Positions 50,367-59,089 of a stretch of 64,000 nt of DNA are shown one piece after another (position 1 is the first letter of the stretch; the number at the start of each line of letters is the position of its first letter). The notes below the pieces were generated by a model. That model saw only the letters and a program-made list of their open reading frames with translations, was not told the origin of the DNA and made no database searches. Source of the DNA: Pantoea allii (GTDB lineage: Bacteria; Pseudomonadota; Gammaproteobacteria; Enterobacterales; Enterobacteriaceae); NCBI RefSeq assembly GCF_002307475.1, contig NZ_NTMH01000040.1:310001-374000 (forward strand). Direction: 5' to 3'. Made by a program: the position numbers and the translations under genes.

Positions 50367-51460
50367 TGAGTCAGCAGGATGAACTTCAGGCAGCAGAGCG
50401 CGACCGGGCAAATCGCCGTCGTATTCTCTCCATTGCCTTAGGCAGCGGTATTGTGGTGATTGGCGTGCTGGTGATTCTGTATGCCTGGCAGCTCTGGCCC
50501 TTCACCAGTTCCGTGCAGAGCACGGAAAACGCCTATGTCCGAGGGCAGGTCACGTTTATCAGCCCGCAGGTCAGCGGTTATCTGACGGCCGTGAATGTGG
50601 TTGACCTGCAGCCGGTAAAAAAAGGCCAGTTACTGATGACGATTGACGACCGTATTTATCGTCAGCGCCTGCACCAGGCCCAGGCCCAACTGGCAATGAA
50701 GCAGGCGGCGCTGAGTAATAATCAGCAGCAGCGTCTCAGCGCGCAGGCAACCATTCAAAGTAATAAAGCGGCGCTGGAAAACGCCAAAGCACAGGCGGTG
50801 AAAAGCGGCCTGGACCTTAAACGTGTCGAAAATCTGGCTGCTGACGGTTCGCTCTCGGTTCGCGAGCGCGATGCGGCGCGGGCGGCAAATGCACAGGGCC
50901 TGGCGCAGTTGCATCAGGCCGAAGCACAGGTTGCCGTCGCCCAGCAGAACTTACAAACGGTCATTGTTAACCGCGCCTCGCTGGAGGCGGATGTGGCCAG
51001 TGCAAACGCGGCGCTGGAACTGGCAGAGATCGATCTGGCTAACACGCGCATTACGTCACCTGATGAAGGACAGCTGGGGCAGTTATCGGTGCGTAAAGGT
51101 GCCTACGTGACGGCCGGGACGCGCCTGACGTCGGTGGTGCCGAACCATAAATGGATTATCGCCAATTACAAAGAAACCCAACTGGCCCATATTCGTGCCG
51201 GATTGCCGGTGACGATTCGTGTTGATGCGCTGGACGGTAAAACATTCCACGGTCACGTCGAATATCTCTCACCCGCAGCGGGATCAGAATTTAGCGCCAT
51301 CTCGCCGGACAATGCGACCGGTAACTTCGTCAAAATCGCGCAGCGTATTCCGGTACGTATTGATGTCGCGCCGGAGGTTCAGCAGCAGCTTCGTCCCGGC
51401 ATGTCGGTTGAAGTCAGTATTGATACGGCTGCAAGCACAGACGGAGAAAAAACGCCATGA
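50366..51460 (+). CDS. EmrA-like periplasmic adaptor (HlyD family)
   Basis: 364 aa. N-terminal TM anchor (residues about 20-40), lipoyl half motifs (TENAYVRGQVTFISPQVSGY), long coiled-coil hairpin (about 95-205) and beta barrel (LTSVVPNHKWIIANYKETQL). It bridges the MFS pump and outer membrane channel. The ATG overlaps the MFS stop by one base. Confidence 0.9.
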   Translation: MSQQDELQAAERDRANRRRILSIALGSGIVVIGVLVILYAWQLWPFTSSVQSTENAYVRGQVTFISPQVSGYLTAVNVVDLQPVKKGQLLMTIDDRIYRQRLHQAQAQLAMKQAALSNNQQQRLSAQATIQSNKAALENAKAQAVKSGLDLKRVENLAADGSLSVRERDAARAANAQGLAQLHQAEAQVAVAQQNLQTVIVNRASLEADVASANAALELAEIDLANTRITSPDEGQLGQLSVRKGAYVTAGTRLTSVVPNHKWIIANYKETQLAHIRAGLPVTIRVDALDGKTFHGHVEYLSPAAGSEFSAISPDNATGNFVKIAQRIPVRIDVAPEVQQQLRPGMSVEVSIDTAASTDGEKTP

Positions 51461-52863
51461 TGGGCTATCGCGTAGCCGCAGGCCTGCTGGCGATCGTCCT
51501 TGCGGGATGCAGTACCCAGGTCGACAAAGCCCCGGCATCTTTGCCGATTCCGCCACAATGGCGTGAGCAGGTTGGGCCTTCTGCGCCGCCGGAAGCGGCA
51601 TGGTGGCAGGCGTTTGGCGAGCCAGACCTCAATCGGTTAGTGAGCCAGGCATTACGCAATAATCCAGACATATTGATTGCCCGCTCGCGGGTTGATCAAT
51701 ACCGGGCCCAGTTGCGTGCAGCCCAGGGGGACGACTTCCCGACGCTGAGCGGGGGCGTGGCTGCAACGCGTCAGCGTGCGCTGTCCGCGGCAACCGGTCA
51801 GCCTAATGACACCTCCGTTTTTCAGGGACAGCTGCAGGCCAGCTACAATGTGGATTTGTGGGGCGCACGCAGCCGTTCGATCGATGCGTCGCAGGCAACG
51901 CTGGAAGCACAACAGGCCGCCGCCTCGGCAGCCGAACTGACCATCGCCAGTTCCATTGCATCGGGTTATATGACGCTGTGCGCGCTTGATGAGCAGCTGC
52001 GCGTTACCGAGGACACACTGGCAACGCGGAGTCACTCGCTCAGGCTGGCGCAACGCCAGTTCGAAACGGGCTACACGTCACGGCTTGAGTGGATGCAGGC
52101 GTCATCAGAATATGAATCTGCCAAAGCCCAGGTGCCGCAGCTCCAGCACCAAATTGCGCAACAGGAAAATGCGCTCAGCATCCTGGTGGGCATGAACCCA
52201 CGAGAAATCGCTCGCCAGCGCGAATTCACTGCCATTATGCCGCAGGTCATGCCGGGCGTGCTGCCTTCTGCCTTGCTAAATCGCCGTCCTGATATTGTGC
52301 AGGCGCAGCGTCAGCTACTGGCCGCCGATGCCACGCTGGCTTCTTCCAAAGCGAAGCTGCTGCCGGGGATTAACCTGACCGCATCCGGCACGCTGCAGAG
52401 TTCCGTGTTGCACCAGCTGGTGGACGATCCCTTCCGCCTGTGGAGTGTAGGGGGCAGTATTCTGGCGCCGTTACTGAATCGTGAAGCCTTGACCGCTCAG
52501 GTCGATGTTTCCATGGCCTCGCGGAATCAGGCCCTGTACAGCTATGAGAAAGTGGTGCGTAACGCGTTTTCCGAGGTGAATAATGCACTGGATGCGATCC
52601 GTCAGGGGGAAGCTCAGCAGGCGGCGCTGCAGAAGCAGGAACAGTTTGTTGCCGAGGCGCTGCGCATTGCGACCAACCGTTACCAAAACGGTTATGCCTC
52701 TTATCTGGATGAACTGGATGCACAACGTACCCTGTTTGCAACCCAGTTGAATCTGGTCACGGTCAAAAATAATCTGTTGCAGGCGCAAATTGAGCTGTAT
52801 CGCGCATTGGGCGGCGGCTGGTCTGCCGAAAACGCGTCTTCGCGCGAGCCGGTGAAGCAGTGA
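51457..52863 (+). CDS. Outer-membrane efflux lipoprotein, NodT family
   Basis: 468 aa. Lipobox VLAGC, two outer membrane efflux repeats; ends of coiled-coil stretches in NNPDILIARSRVDQYRAQLR and NRRPDIVQAQRQLLAADATL are typical TolC/NodT signatures. Supplies a dedicated exit duct, so the operon can act without TolC. It overlaps the adaptor gene by 4 bases. Confidence 0.92.
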   Translation: MMGYRVAAGLLAIVLAGCSTQVDKAPASLPIPPQWREQVGPSAPPEAAWWQAFGEPDLNRLVSQALRNNPDILIARSRVDQYRAQLRAAQGDDFPTLSGGVAATRQRALSAATGQPNDTSVFQGQLQASYNVDLWGARSRSIDASQATLEAQQAAASAAELTIASSIASGYMTLCALDEQLRVTEDTLATRSHSLRLAQRQFETGYTSRLEWMQASSEYESAKAQVPQLQHQIAQQENALSILVGMNPREIARQREFTAIMPQVMPGVLPSALLNRRPDIVQAQRQLLAADATLASSKAKLLPGINLTASGTLQSSVLHQLVDDPFRLWSVGGSILAPLLNREALTAQVDVSMASRNQALYSYEKVVRNAFSEVNNALDAIRQGEAQQAALQKQEQFVAEALRIATNRYQNGYASYLDELDAQRTLFATQLNLVTVKNNLLQAQIELYRALGGGWSAENASSREPVKQ

Positions 52864-52994
52864 TTAGCGGTCAACGTTTTTTGGCCGTATCGTCTCCTCT
52901 GCGTAGGTTTGTAAAAGAACGGATTACTGAATAAGATTGCTCTACACTGTAACCCGCAAATGTAGCCTTGCGTCACGCGTTAACCAGGAAGAGC

Positions 52995-53138
52995 ATGTTG
53001 TTACCCAGCCCACCAGAAGAGCACGATGAACCCGTGGTTCAGCCGCTTGCCGATGCTCACTTTGCGATTGTGGTGCTTGCGGTGACGTCGGTAACGCTGA
53101 TCATTTTTGTTCTGATCGTCACGCTTTGGATGAGCTAG
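52995..53138 (+). CDS. 47-aa single-TM protein
   Basis: Acidic N-terminus (LLPSPPEEHDEP), then one TM helix (FAIVVLAVTSVTLIIFVLIV). Ribosome site AGGAAGAG. Function unknown. Confidence 0.5.
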   Translation: MLLPSPPEEHDEPVVQPLADAHFAIVVLAVTSVTLIIFVLIVTLWMS

Positions 53139-53170
53139 TGTTTATCAACCGGACCTGAAAGGAGTGAGGG

Positions 53171-53344
53171 ATGGAATCGAGAGATGATAAACTGATTGCA
53201 ATTATTGGCTTGCTGACGGCTTGCCTGATCGGTGTCACTTTCTTGTTTGTGGTGACGTGGCTAAACGACAGCCATCAGGCCCCACCGCTGGAAGGCGTTG
53301 ACACGCAGACCTGCTATCCCAAACCCCCGTCGCGTCAGGTCTGA
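53171..53344 (+). CDS. 57-aa single-TM protein
   Basis: Short charged N-terminus (ESRDDK), a TM helix (LIAIIGLLTACLIGVTFLFV) and a periplasmic tail ending with a single Cys (TQTCYPKPPSRQV). Ribosome site GGAGTGAGGG. It forms a mini-operon with the preceding 47-aa gene and converges on the GH1-like gene, with 10 bp overlap. Confidence 0.5.
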   Translation: MESRDDKLIAIIGLLTACLIGVTFLFVVTWLNDSHQAPPLEGVDTQTCYPKPPSRQV

Positions 53345-54495
53345 TCGCGTTTACTGAATTTTATCTGCTGGCTCCGCAGCACCAGTGCCAGGTTCTCATG
53401 CACGGTGCGGTTGCCATTGGGATCGGCCAGGCCCAACAGTGAACCCGGCGAACGCCTGTCATCTGCCCATGACGGGTATTCCACCACCGGGTAAAGCGAA
53501 ATCCCTTCCATAGCAATGCCCTGGTCCAGCGCGACGGCAACGTTTTCACTGACTTCCTGTAACCAGCTCGCGCGGGCTTCGCCTTCGTCACCGGTTTCGG
53601 CTATCAGCATCGGGCGTTGGTAACGCTGCCAGTACTGGGCCAGGAGAAGATGAAGCGGGGCGCGTACGGGATCGTCTTTATCCATCGGCTGATCGGGGAA
53701 GAACCAGTGGTTATCGGGATAGTAATTCAGCCCCAGAATATCCAGGCAATCTTCGCGCCCACCCAGTTCCTTATCAAGCCGACCGGCTAACATATCCCAG
53801 GCTTCAAACTGCGCCTGGTGCTGTGCATCAGCCCCGGGTTTGCTGTCTGGATTGTCAGGATGATGGGCAATTTGTACCAGTGGATCGGTAAGCACAAAAC
53901 GGGCATCAGGGATCACTTCGCGAATAGCCTGGATGGCGGCCAGGGATGCGCGAACCAGTTGCCGCTTCAGTTCTTTACCGCGCTGGCTGGCATGCGGATT
54001 AAACCAGGCAACGTCTGCGCCTGCCCATGACCAGAATGAGATCTGGTTAATGGGGGTGAAAAAAGGCTGCTGGATACCCTGATCGAGAATCACCCTTGCC
54101 ATTTCCCGGGCATAACGTTCGAAGTGGTCGACAAAGCCCGCTTTCCAGATATTAATGTGGTCGGGATAGCCAAAGTGGGCCAGTTCCCAGATAACCTGTA
54201 ACTGATTATCCCGAGCCGCTTCGACCATGGGCAGAAAGCTACTCCAGTCATACTGGTTGGGTGTTTTTTCAATCAGGTGCCAGCGTGCGCCGTCCCGCGC
54301 GGTTAACACACGCAGGTCGACCAGCGCGGCATAGTCTTTCCTGAGCAGCATATCGTGCCCACTGCTGATCACCATATCCAGCCGTTTGCCCGGTGTACGG
54401 CAGGCGGTGGAACAGGGGAAGCTGCCCTGAAAAAAACTCTGGAACAGGCGGGGATGATGGCGTAATCGGTCGTCAGTTAAGGGCGGGTTACTCAT
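53335..54495 (-). CDS. GH1-like glycosidase-fold protein
   Basis: 386 aa. It resembles family 1 beta-glycosidases: a cytosolic TIM barrel with IWELAHFGYPDH, PINQISFWSWAGA, GLNYYPDNHW and PMLIAETGDEG. Glu300 matches the GH1 nucleophile, but the acid/base Glu of the TxNE motif is Gln151 (T147-P-I-N-Q). It lacks a signal peptide. The substrate is unknown and activity may be atypical. Confidence 0.65.
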   Translation of the reverse strand: MSNPPLTDDRLRHHPRLFQSFFQGSFPCSTACRTPGKRLDMVISSGHDMLLRKDYAALVDLRVLTARDGARWHLIEKTPNQYDWSSFLPMVEAARDNQLQVIWELAHFGYPDHINIWKAGFVDHFERYAREMARVILDQGIQQPFFTPINQISFWSWAGADVAWFNPHASQRGKELKRQLVRASLAAIQAIREVIPDARFVLTDPLVQIAHHPDNPDSKPGADAQHQAQFEAWDMLAGRLDKELGGREDCLDILGLNYYPDNHWFFPDQPMDKDDPVRAPLHLLLAQYWQRYQRPMLIAETGDEGEARASWLQEVSENVAVALDQGIAMEGISLYPVVEYPSWADDRRSPGSLLGLADPNGNRTVHENLALVLRSQQIKFSKRDQT

Positions 54496-54651
54496 ATTCC
54501 TCTCCTGCCAGACAAATCTCAGTCACAGATCGTTCGACTAAGTCTAGACTAAAAAACGCTGCCATCAGCATGTCTGATGTGCAACCGACGCTGGCATACG
54601 CTGTCGCGCGGAGGAATAATAATAAATGACAGGATGATTTAGGGAATATCC

Positions 54652-56112
54652 ATGACCGAAGCGTTTGAACTGCCCCAGAGCCCATCACAGCAGAGCTGGC
54701 TTGAACAACGGCTTGTTCCACTTTGTCAGCAGCATCCGGGGTTGAGCGGTATTCATCCGCTCAGCGACGGACTCGATGCTTTTGCCGCCCGTTTCCTGCT
54801 GATGGAGAAAGCCGCGAAGACGCTGGATATACAATACTATATCTGGCAAAACGATATGTCTGGCAGGCTGCTGTTTAGCGCCATGCTGGAGGCCGCGAAT
54901 CGCGGTGTCACCGTGCGGTTGTTGCTGGACGATAACAATACGCCGGGGCTGGACGATACCCTGGCCCAGCTTAATCATCATCCCAATATCACCGTCCGAC
55001 TGTTCAATCCGTTCTCCTTTCGTACCTTACGTGCCCTGGGTTATCTCACTGACTTTGCTCGCCTTAACCGGCGTATGCATAACAAAAGCTTCACAGCAGA
55101 TGGCGTCACCACGGTCGTGGGAGGACGCAATATTGGCGACGAATATTTTGGTACAGGCAATGAGCCGCTTTTTGCCGATCTTGACGTGCTGGCTATCGGT
55201 TCAGTGGTTAACGAGGTGGCAGACGACTTTGAACGGTACTGGAACAGTAAACCGGTTTCGCCGCTGAACGAGGTACTGGAACAGCAGGCCATGGAGCATC
55301 CTGATGTGGTGCTGCCACCGGAATGGCGAGACAGCGAGGCAGTACAGCATTATCTTGACCGGCTGGATCACTCTTCGCTGATTAACCAACTGACGCAGGA
55401 CACCTTACCCTTTGTCTGGGCAAAGACGCGATTGTTAAGCGATGATCCACGCAAAGGGCTAGGGAAAGCCCGCCGTAGGTCACTCCTGCCACAGCGTATG
55501 CTGGAAGTGATCGGCACGCCCCAGCGTCAGTTTGACATTATTTCCGCTTACTTTGTGCCAACCCGCGCCGGCGTTGCCCAGTTGCTGGCCTTAAAGCGCA
55601 AAGGTGTGAAGATTGCTATTTTAACCAACTCGCTGGCGGCAAACGACGTATCCATTGTGCATGCGGGCTATGCGAAATGGCGGAAAAAGCTGCTGCGGCA
55701 CGGTATCTCGCTGTTCGAGTTAAAACCTCAGGCCGGGCTGAACGACGCGCCGCACGATCGCGGCTTAACCGGTAACTCCGGTTCAAGCCTGCATGCGAAG
55801 ACGTTCTCGGTAGATGAAAAGATACTGTTTATCGGGTCGTTTAACTTCGATCCGCGCTCCGCAGTGCTCAATACCGAAATGGGGCTGGTGATCGAAAGTG
55901 AAAAGCTGGCCGCCGACACGCACCAGCGGTTTAGCGACTCAATGCGCGATCGCGCCTGGACCTTACAACTGGATAAGTGGGGCAGGGTGAACTGGCTGGA
56001 GTATCCAGGCGAGGCGCAGCAGGTGATTCACAAGCATGAACCGGGCTGCTCATGGTGGCAGCGTTTACAAGTTCGACTCGTGTGGCGCTTACCTATCGAG
56101 TGGCTGCTCTAA
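54652..56112 (+). CDS. clsC: Cardiolipin synthase C (phospholipase D superfamily)
   Basis: 486 aa. Two HKD motifs: H143-N-K145 with D150 (HNKSFTADG) and HAKTFSVDEKILFIGSFNFD near residue 382. In E. coli ClsC uses phosphatidylethanolamine together with phosphatidylglycerol to make cardiolipin. It sits next to opgC as in E. coli (ymdC-opgC), and the two genes converge on a shared terminator here. Confidence 0.9.
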   Translation: MTEAFELPQSPSQQSWLEQRLVPLCQQHPGLSGIHPLSDGLDAFAARFLLMEKAAKTLDIQYYIWQNDMSGRLLFSAMLEAANRGVTVRLLLDDNNTPGLDDTLAQLNHHPNITVRLFNPFSFRTLRALGYLTDFARLNRRMHNKSFTADGVTTVVGGRNIGDEYFGTGNEPLFADLDVLAIGSVVNEVADDFERYWNSKPVSPLNEVLEQQAMEHPDVVLPPEWRDSEAVQHYLDRLDHSSLINQLTQDTLPFVWAKTRLLSDDPRKGLGKARRRSLLPQRMLEVIGTPQRQFDIISAYFVPTRAGVAQLLALKRKGVKIAILTNSLAANDVSIVHAGYAKWRKKLLRHGISLFELKPQAGLNDAPHDRGLTGNSGSSLHAKTFSVDEKILFIGSFNFDPRSAVLNTEMGLVIESEKLAADTHQRFSDSMRDRAWTLQLDKWGRVNWLEYPGEAQQVIHKHEPGCSWWQRLQVRLVWRLPIEWLL

Positions 56113-56144
56113 AATAAGGCGATCGTCAGCGATCGCCTTATTTT
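56111..56144. terminator. Bidirectional terminator between clsC and opgC
   Basis: A 15-bp perfect stem (AAAATAAGGCGATCG with its complement) and loop TCAG, with T-runs in both directions. Confidence 0.9.
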
Positions 56145-56154
56145 GTTATCGCTT

Positions 56155-57270
56155 CTATGGTTTACCGGAAAACAGAAAGCGCAGTACAGGAACACGCAGG
56201 TGCAACTCATACAACGTAAATGAGACACCAAACACCATGACCAGGCCCAGCAGAAAGCCCAGCGTATTATTATGCAGCACTGGCGTAACGTAGATCCCGT
56301 ATAACAGCGTCAGGGGATGGTGCACCAGGTAAATAAACAGCGAGGCGTTCACCAGGTACATGATGCGTGGAGAATGCGAGTTAAGCAGTTTATGCCCCAG
56401 GCTGTAACAGACGTTCAGCATACACAGGCCCATCATGCTGCTGATTAACGCGTCCAGCTCATACAACCAGCCCTCACCGCTGCTCGTCCGCTGGTTGACG
56501 ATATAAGCCACCAGCAGCAGCACAGCGCCGATAAACAGCACCGGATTCACTCGCACAAACAGCTGTTTTAATGCCTGATGTTTCCAACTGAGCGCACCCA
56601 ACATGAAAAAGGGCAGGTAAAACAGGGTCTGCATCACGACAAAATTAAACAGTGCGTCGCTTAACAGCGCAGGGTGAGTGTAAAACACAATACGACGAAA
56701 GCCGCCCCAGAGAAGACACCAGACCACCAGGCCGAGCGCCAGCTTACTCCATCCCACTTGCTGATAATCAATGTTACGCTTCTGATCGCGCAGCCAGCGG
56801 AAGGTTATCATCCCCAATGTGGTAAGAATCAACAGCACCAGTAAAAACCACAGGTGCGAGATCAGCTCCCACATCAGGTTGTTGAATTTGTCGTACAGGG
56901 GAAGCGTGCCCCAGTCCGCGTACTTTGTTGTCCATGCCTTAAGCATAAAAAACTGCGGAAGCGTGATGAGTGGCACAGCTGTCAGCATCGGGATGCCAAC
57001 CCGCTCTAAACGCACTTTCAGAAAGCGCTGAGGCTGATAGCGCAGATAGAGCATGTAAGAAAAGTAGCCGGAGATGACAAAAAAGACCTGCATGCGGAAC
57101 GCATGAATAAAATCATTGAGGGTGGTGAGCCAGAGCGAGGCTTCGCTGCTGTTAACGGCCCACTTCTGTGACGAATAGATCAGGGAAACGTGAAACGGCA
57201 CGCCCAATAACATTAAACAGGCCCGAATGGAGTCGAGAAAATATTCACGCTCAGTTTTTATTGTACTCAT
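56155..57270 (-). CDS. opgC: OpgC, succinyltransferase for osmoregulated periplasmic glucans
   Basis: 371 aa, about 10 TM helices; Acyltransferase_3 family (RACLMLLGVPFHVSLIYSS start, HxFR-type motif in FIHAFRMQVFFVISGYFSYM). It adds succinyl groups to OPGs in the inner membrane. It is divergent from opgGH across a 250-bp intergenic region, the same arrangement as E. coli. Confidence 0.92.
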   Translation of the reverse strand: MSTIKTEREYFLDSIRACLMLLGVPFHVSLIYSSQKWAVNSSEASLWLTTLNDFIHAFRMQVFFVISGYFSYMLYLRYQPQRFLKVRLERVGIPMLTAVPLITLPQFFMLKAWTTKYADWGTLPLYDKFNNLMWELISHLWFLLVLLILTTLGMITFRWLRDQKRNIDYQQVGWSKLALGLVVWCLLWGGFRRIVFYTHPALLSDALFNFVVMQTLFYLPFFMLGALSWKHQALKQLFVRVNPVLFIGAVLLLVAYIVNQRTSSGEGWLYELDALISSMMGLCMLNVCYSLGHKLLNSHSPRIMYLVNASLFIYLVHHPLTLLYGIYVTPVLHNNTLGFLLGLVMVFGVSFTLYELHLRVPVLRFLFSGKP

Positions 57271-57520
57271 AAAGTTCCAGTTCGTTAGTACGTTTTAGCC
57301 GGTTTCGCCCTGAAACCGTATTATGTCGGAAGGAAATTCTAGCTGCAGATAACAGAGTTTACTATCAGTTGAATCTCAGTTGAGCCCGTAACGTTTAATT
57401 GTCCTAAAATCACCCCCTGAGTAGCGGATTATCGGGAACATTGTTGCGCATAAGCTGTCGGAAAGCCGAATTATCCATTAAGATAAGCGGGTTTGTATTA
57501 AGCACACGAAAGGGGGGGAT
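57271..57520. promoter_or_regulatory. Divergent opgC/opgGH promoter region
   Basis: About 250 bp, AT-rich, no ORF. In E. coli opgGH expression is osmoregulated from this region; no precise promoter could be fixed by eye. Confidence 0.5.
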
Positions 57521-59089
57521 GTGCTGACTAAAGTAAAAAATAATGTTGGGCTGACGAAAATGCGCTGGATTGGCGCGGCAGTCCTGCTGGCTTTGTATGC
57601 CAACAACAGTTGGGCGTTTAACTTTGATGATGTGGCTAAACAAGCCAAAGATCTGTCTGGAAAAAGCTTCGAAGCGCCAAAAAGTAATTTACCCTCTCAA
57701 TTTCGTGATATGAAATTTGCTGACTACCAGCAGATTCAGTTCAACCACGATAAAGCGTATTGGGGCAAACTGCGTACGCCGTTCAAACTCGAATTCTATC
57801 ATCAGGGGATGTACTTCGATCTGCCGGTGAAAATTAACGAGATCACCGCCAATACGGTACGTGAAATCAAATACAGTCCTGATTATTTCAACTTCGGCAA
57901 TGTGAAACACGATGCCGATGCGGTTAAAAACCTTGGCTTTGCCGGTTTCAAAGTCCTGTATCCGTTGAACAGTAAGAACAAGAAAGATGACGAAATCGCC
58001 AGCTTCCTCGGCGCCAGCTATTTCCGCGTGATTGGTGCAGGCCAGGTCTATGGTCTGTCTGCCCGTGGTCTGGCAATCGATACTGCGCTGCCCTCAGGCG
58101 AAGAGTTCCCGCGTTTTAAAGAGTTCTGGATTGAGCGTCCAAAACCGCAGGACAAGCAGCTGGTGATCTATGCGCTGCTGGATTCGCCACGCGCAACCGG
58201 TGCTTACCGCTTTACGATTCACCCGGGCCAGGAGTCCACGGTGGATGTGCAGACCAAAGTCTATTTACGCGACAGCGTCGGTAAACTGGGCATTGCACCG
58301 TTAACCAGTATGTTCCTGTTTGGCCGCAACCAGCCATCGCCAGTGTCTAATTTCCGCCCTGAACTGCATGATTCAGACGGTCTGTCGATTCACAGCGGCA
58401 ACGGTGAGTGGATCTGGCGTCCGCTGAATAACCCACGCCATCTGGCCGTGAGCACCTATACGATTGAAAATCCTAAAGGCTTCGGGCTGTTACAGCGCGG
58501 CCGTGATTTCAATAACTATCAGGATCTGGATGACCGTTACGACCTGCGCCCGAGCGGCTGGGTTGAGCCACTCGGTGACTGGGGCAAAGGGCGCGTTGAG
58601 CTGGTGGAGATTCCAACCGCCGACGAGACGAACGATAACATCGTGGCTTTCTGGACACCGGAAAACCTGCCAGAACCGGGCAAAGCGATGGATTTCAACT
58701 ATCGTCTGCACTTTGGCCGTAATGAAAACAAACTGCATTCTGACGATGTTGCCTGGGTGAAAGATACTCTGCGTTCAGCCGGCGACGTGAAGCAGTCAAA
58801 TTTAGTCCGTCAACCGGATGGCACCGTGGCCTTCACCATCGATTTCGTTGGGAAAGACATGAGTGAAATGCCTGCCGACAGCCAGGTTGCACCGCAGGTC
58901 AGCGTAGGTAAAAACGGTGAAGTGGTGGAACAAAGCGTTCGCTACAATCCGGTGACCAAAGGCTGGCGTCTGGTACTGCGTCTGCGTGTTAAAGATAACA
59001 AGCAGGCCACGGAGATGCGCGCAGCGCTGGTGAGCGGTGACAAAACATTGACGGAAACCTGGAGCTATCAGTTACCTGCCAATGAATAA
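57521..59089 (+). CDS. opgG: OpgG, periplasmic glucan biosynthesis protein
   Basis: 522 aa with signal peptide ([19 protein letters not shown]) and high similarity throughout to E. coli OpgG ([20 protein letters not shown] and [20 protein letters not shown] are recognisable). It acts in the periplasm on the OPG backbone made by OpgH. The GTG start at 57521 has the strong AGGGGGGG upstream and gives a 13-residue extension as in E. coli; ATG 57560 is an alternative. It overlaps opgH by 8 bases. Confidence 0.95.
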   Translation: MLTKVKNNVGLTKMRWIGAAVLLALYANNSWAFNFDDVAKQAKDLSGKSFEAPKSNLPSQFRDMKFADYQQIQFNHDKAYWGKLRTPFKLEFYHQGMYFDLPVKINEITANTVREIKYSPDYFNFGNVKHDADAVKNLGFAGFKVLYPLNSKNKKDDEIASFLGASYFRVIGAGQVYGLSARGLAIDTALPSGEEFPRFKEFWIERPKPQDKQLVIYALLDSPRATGAYRFTIHPGQESTVDVQTKVYLRDSVGKLGIAPLTSMFLFGRNQPSPVSNFRPELHDSDGLSIHSGNGEWIWRPLNNPRHLAVSTYTIENPKGFGLLQRGRDFNNYQDLDDRYDLRPSGWVEPLGDWGKGRVELVEIPTADETNDNIVAFWTPENLPEPGKAMDFNYRLHFGRNENKLHSDDVAWVKDTLRSAGDVKQSNLVRQPDGTVAFTIDFVGKDMSEMPADSQVAPQVSVGKNGEVVEQSVRYNPVTKGWRLVLRLRVKDNKQATEMRAALVSGDKTLTETWSYQLPANE

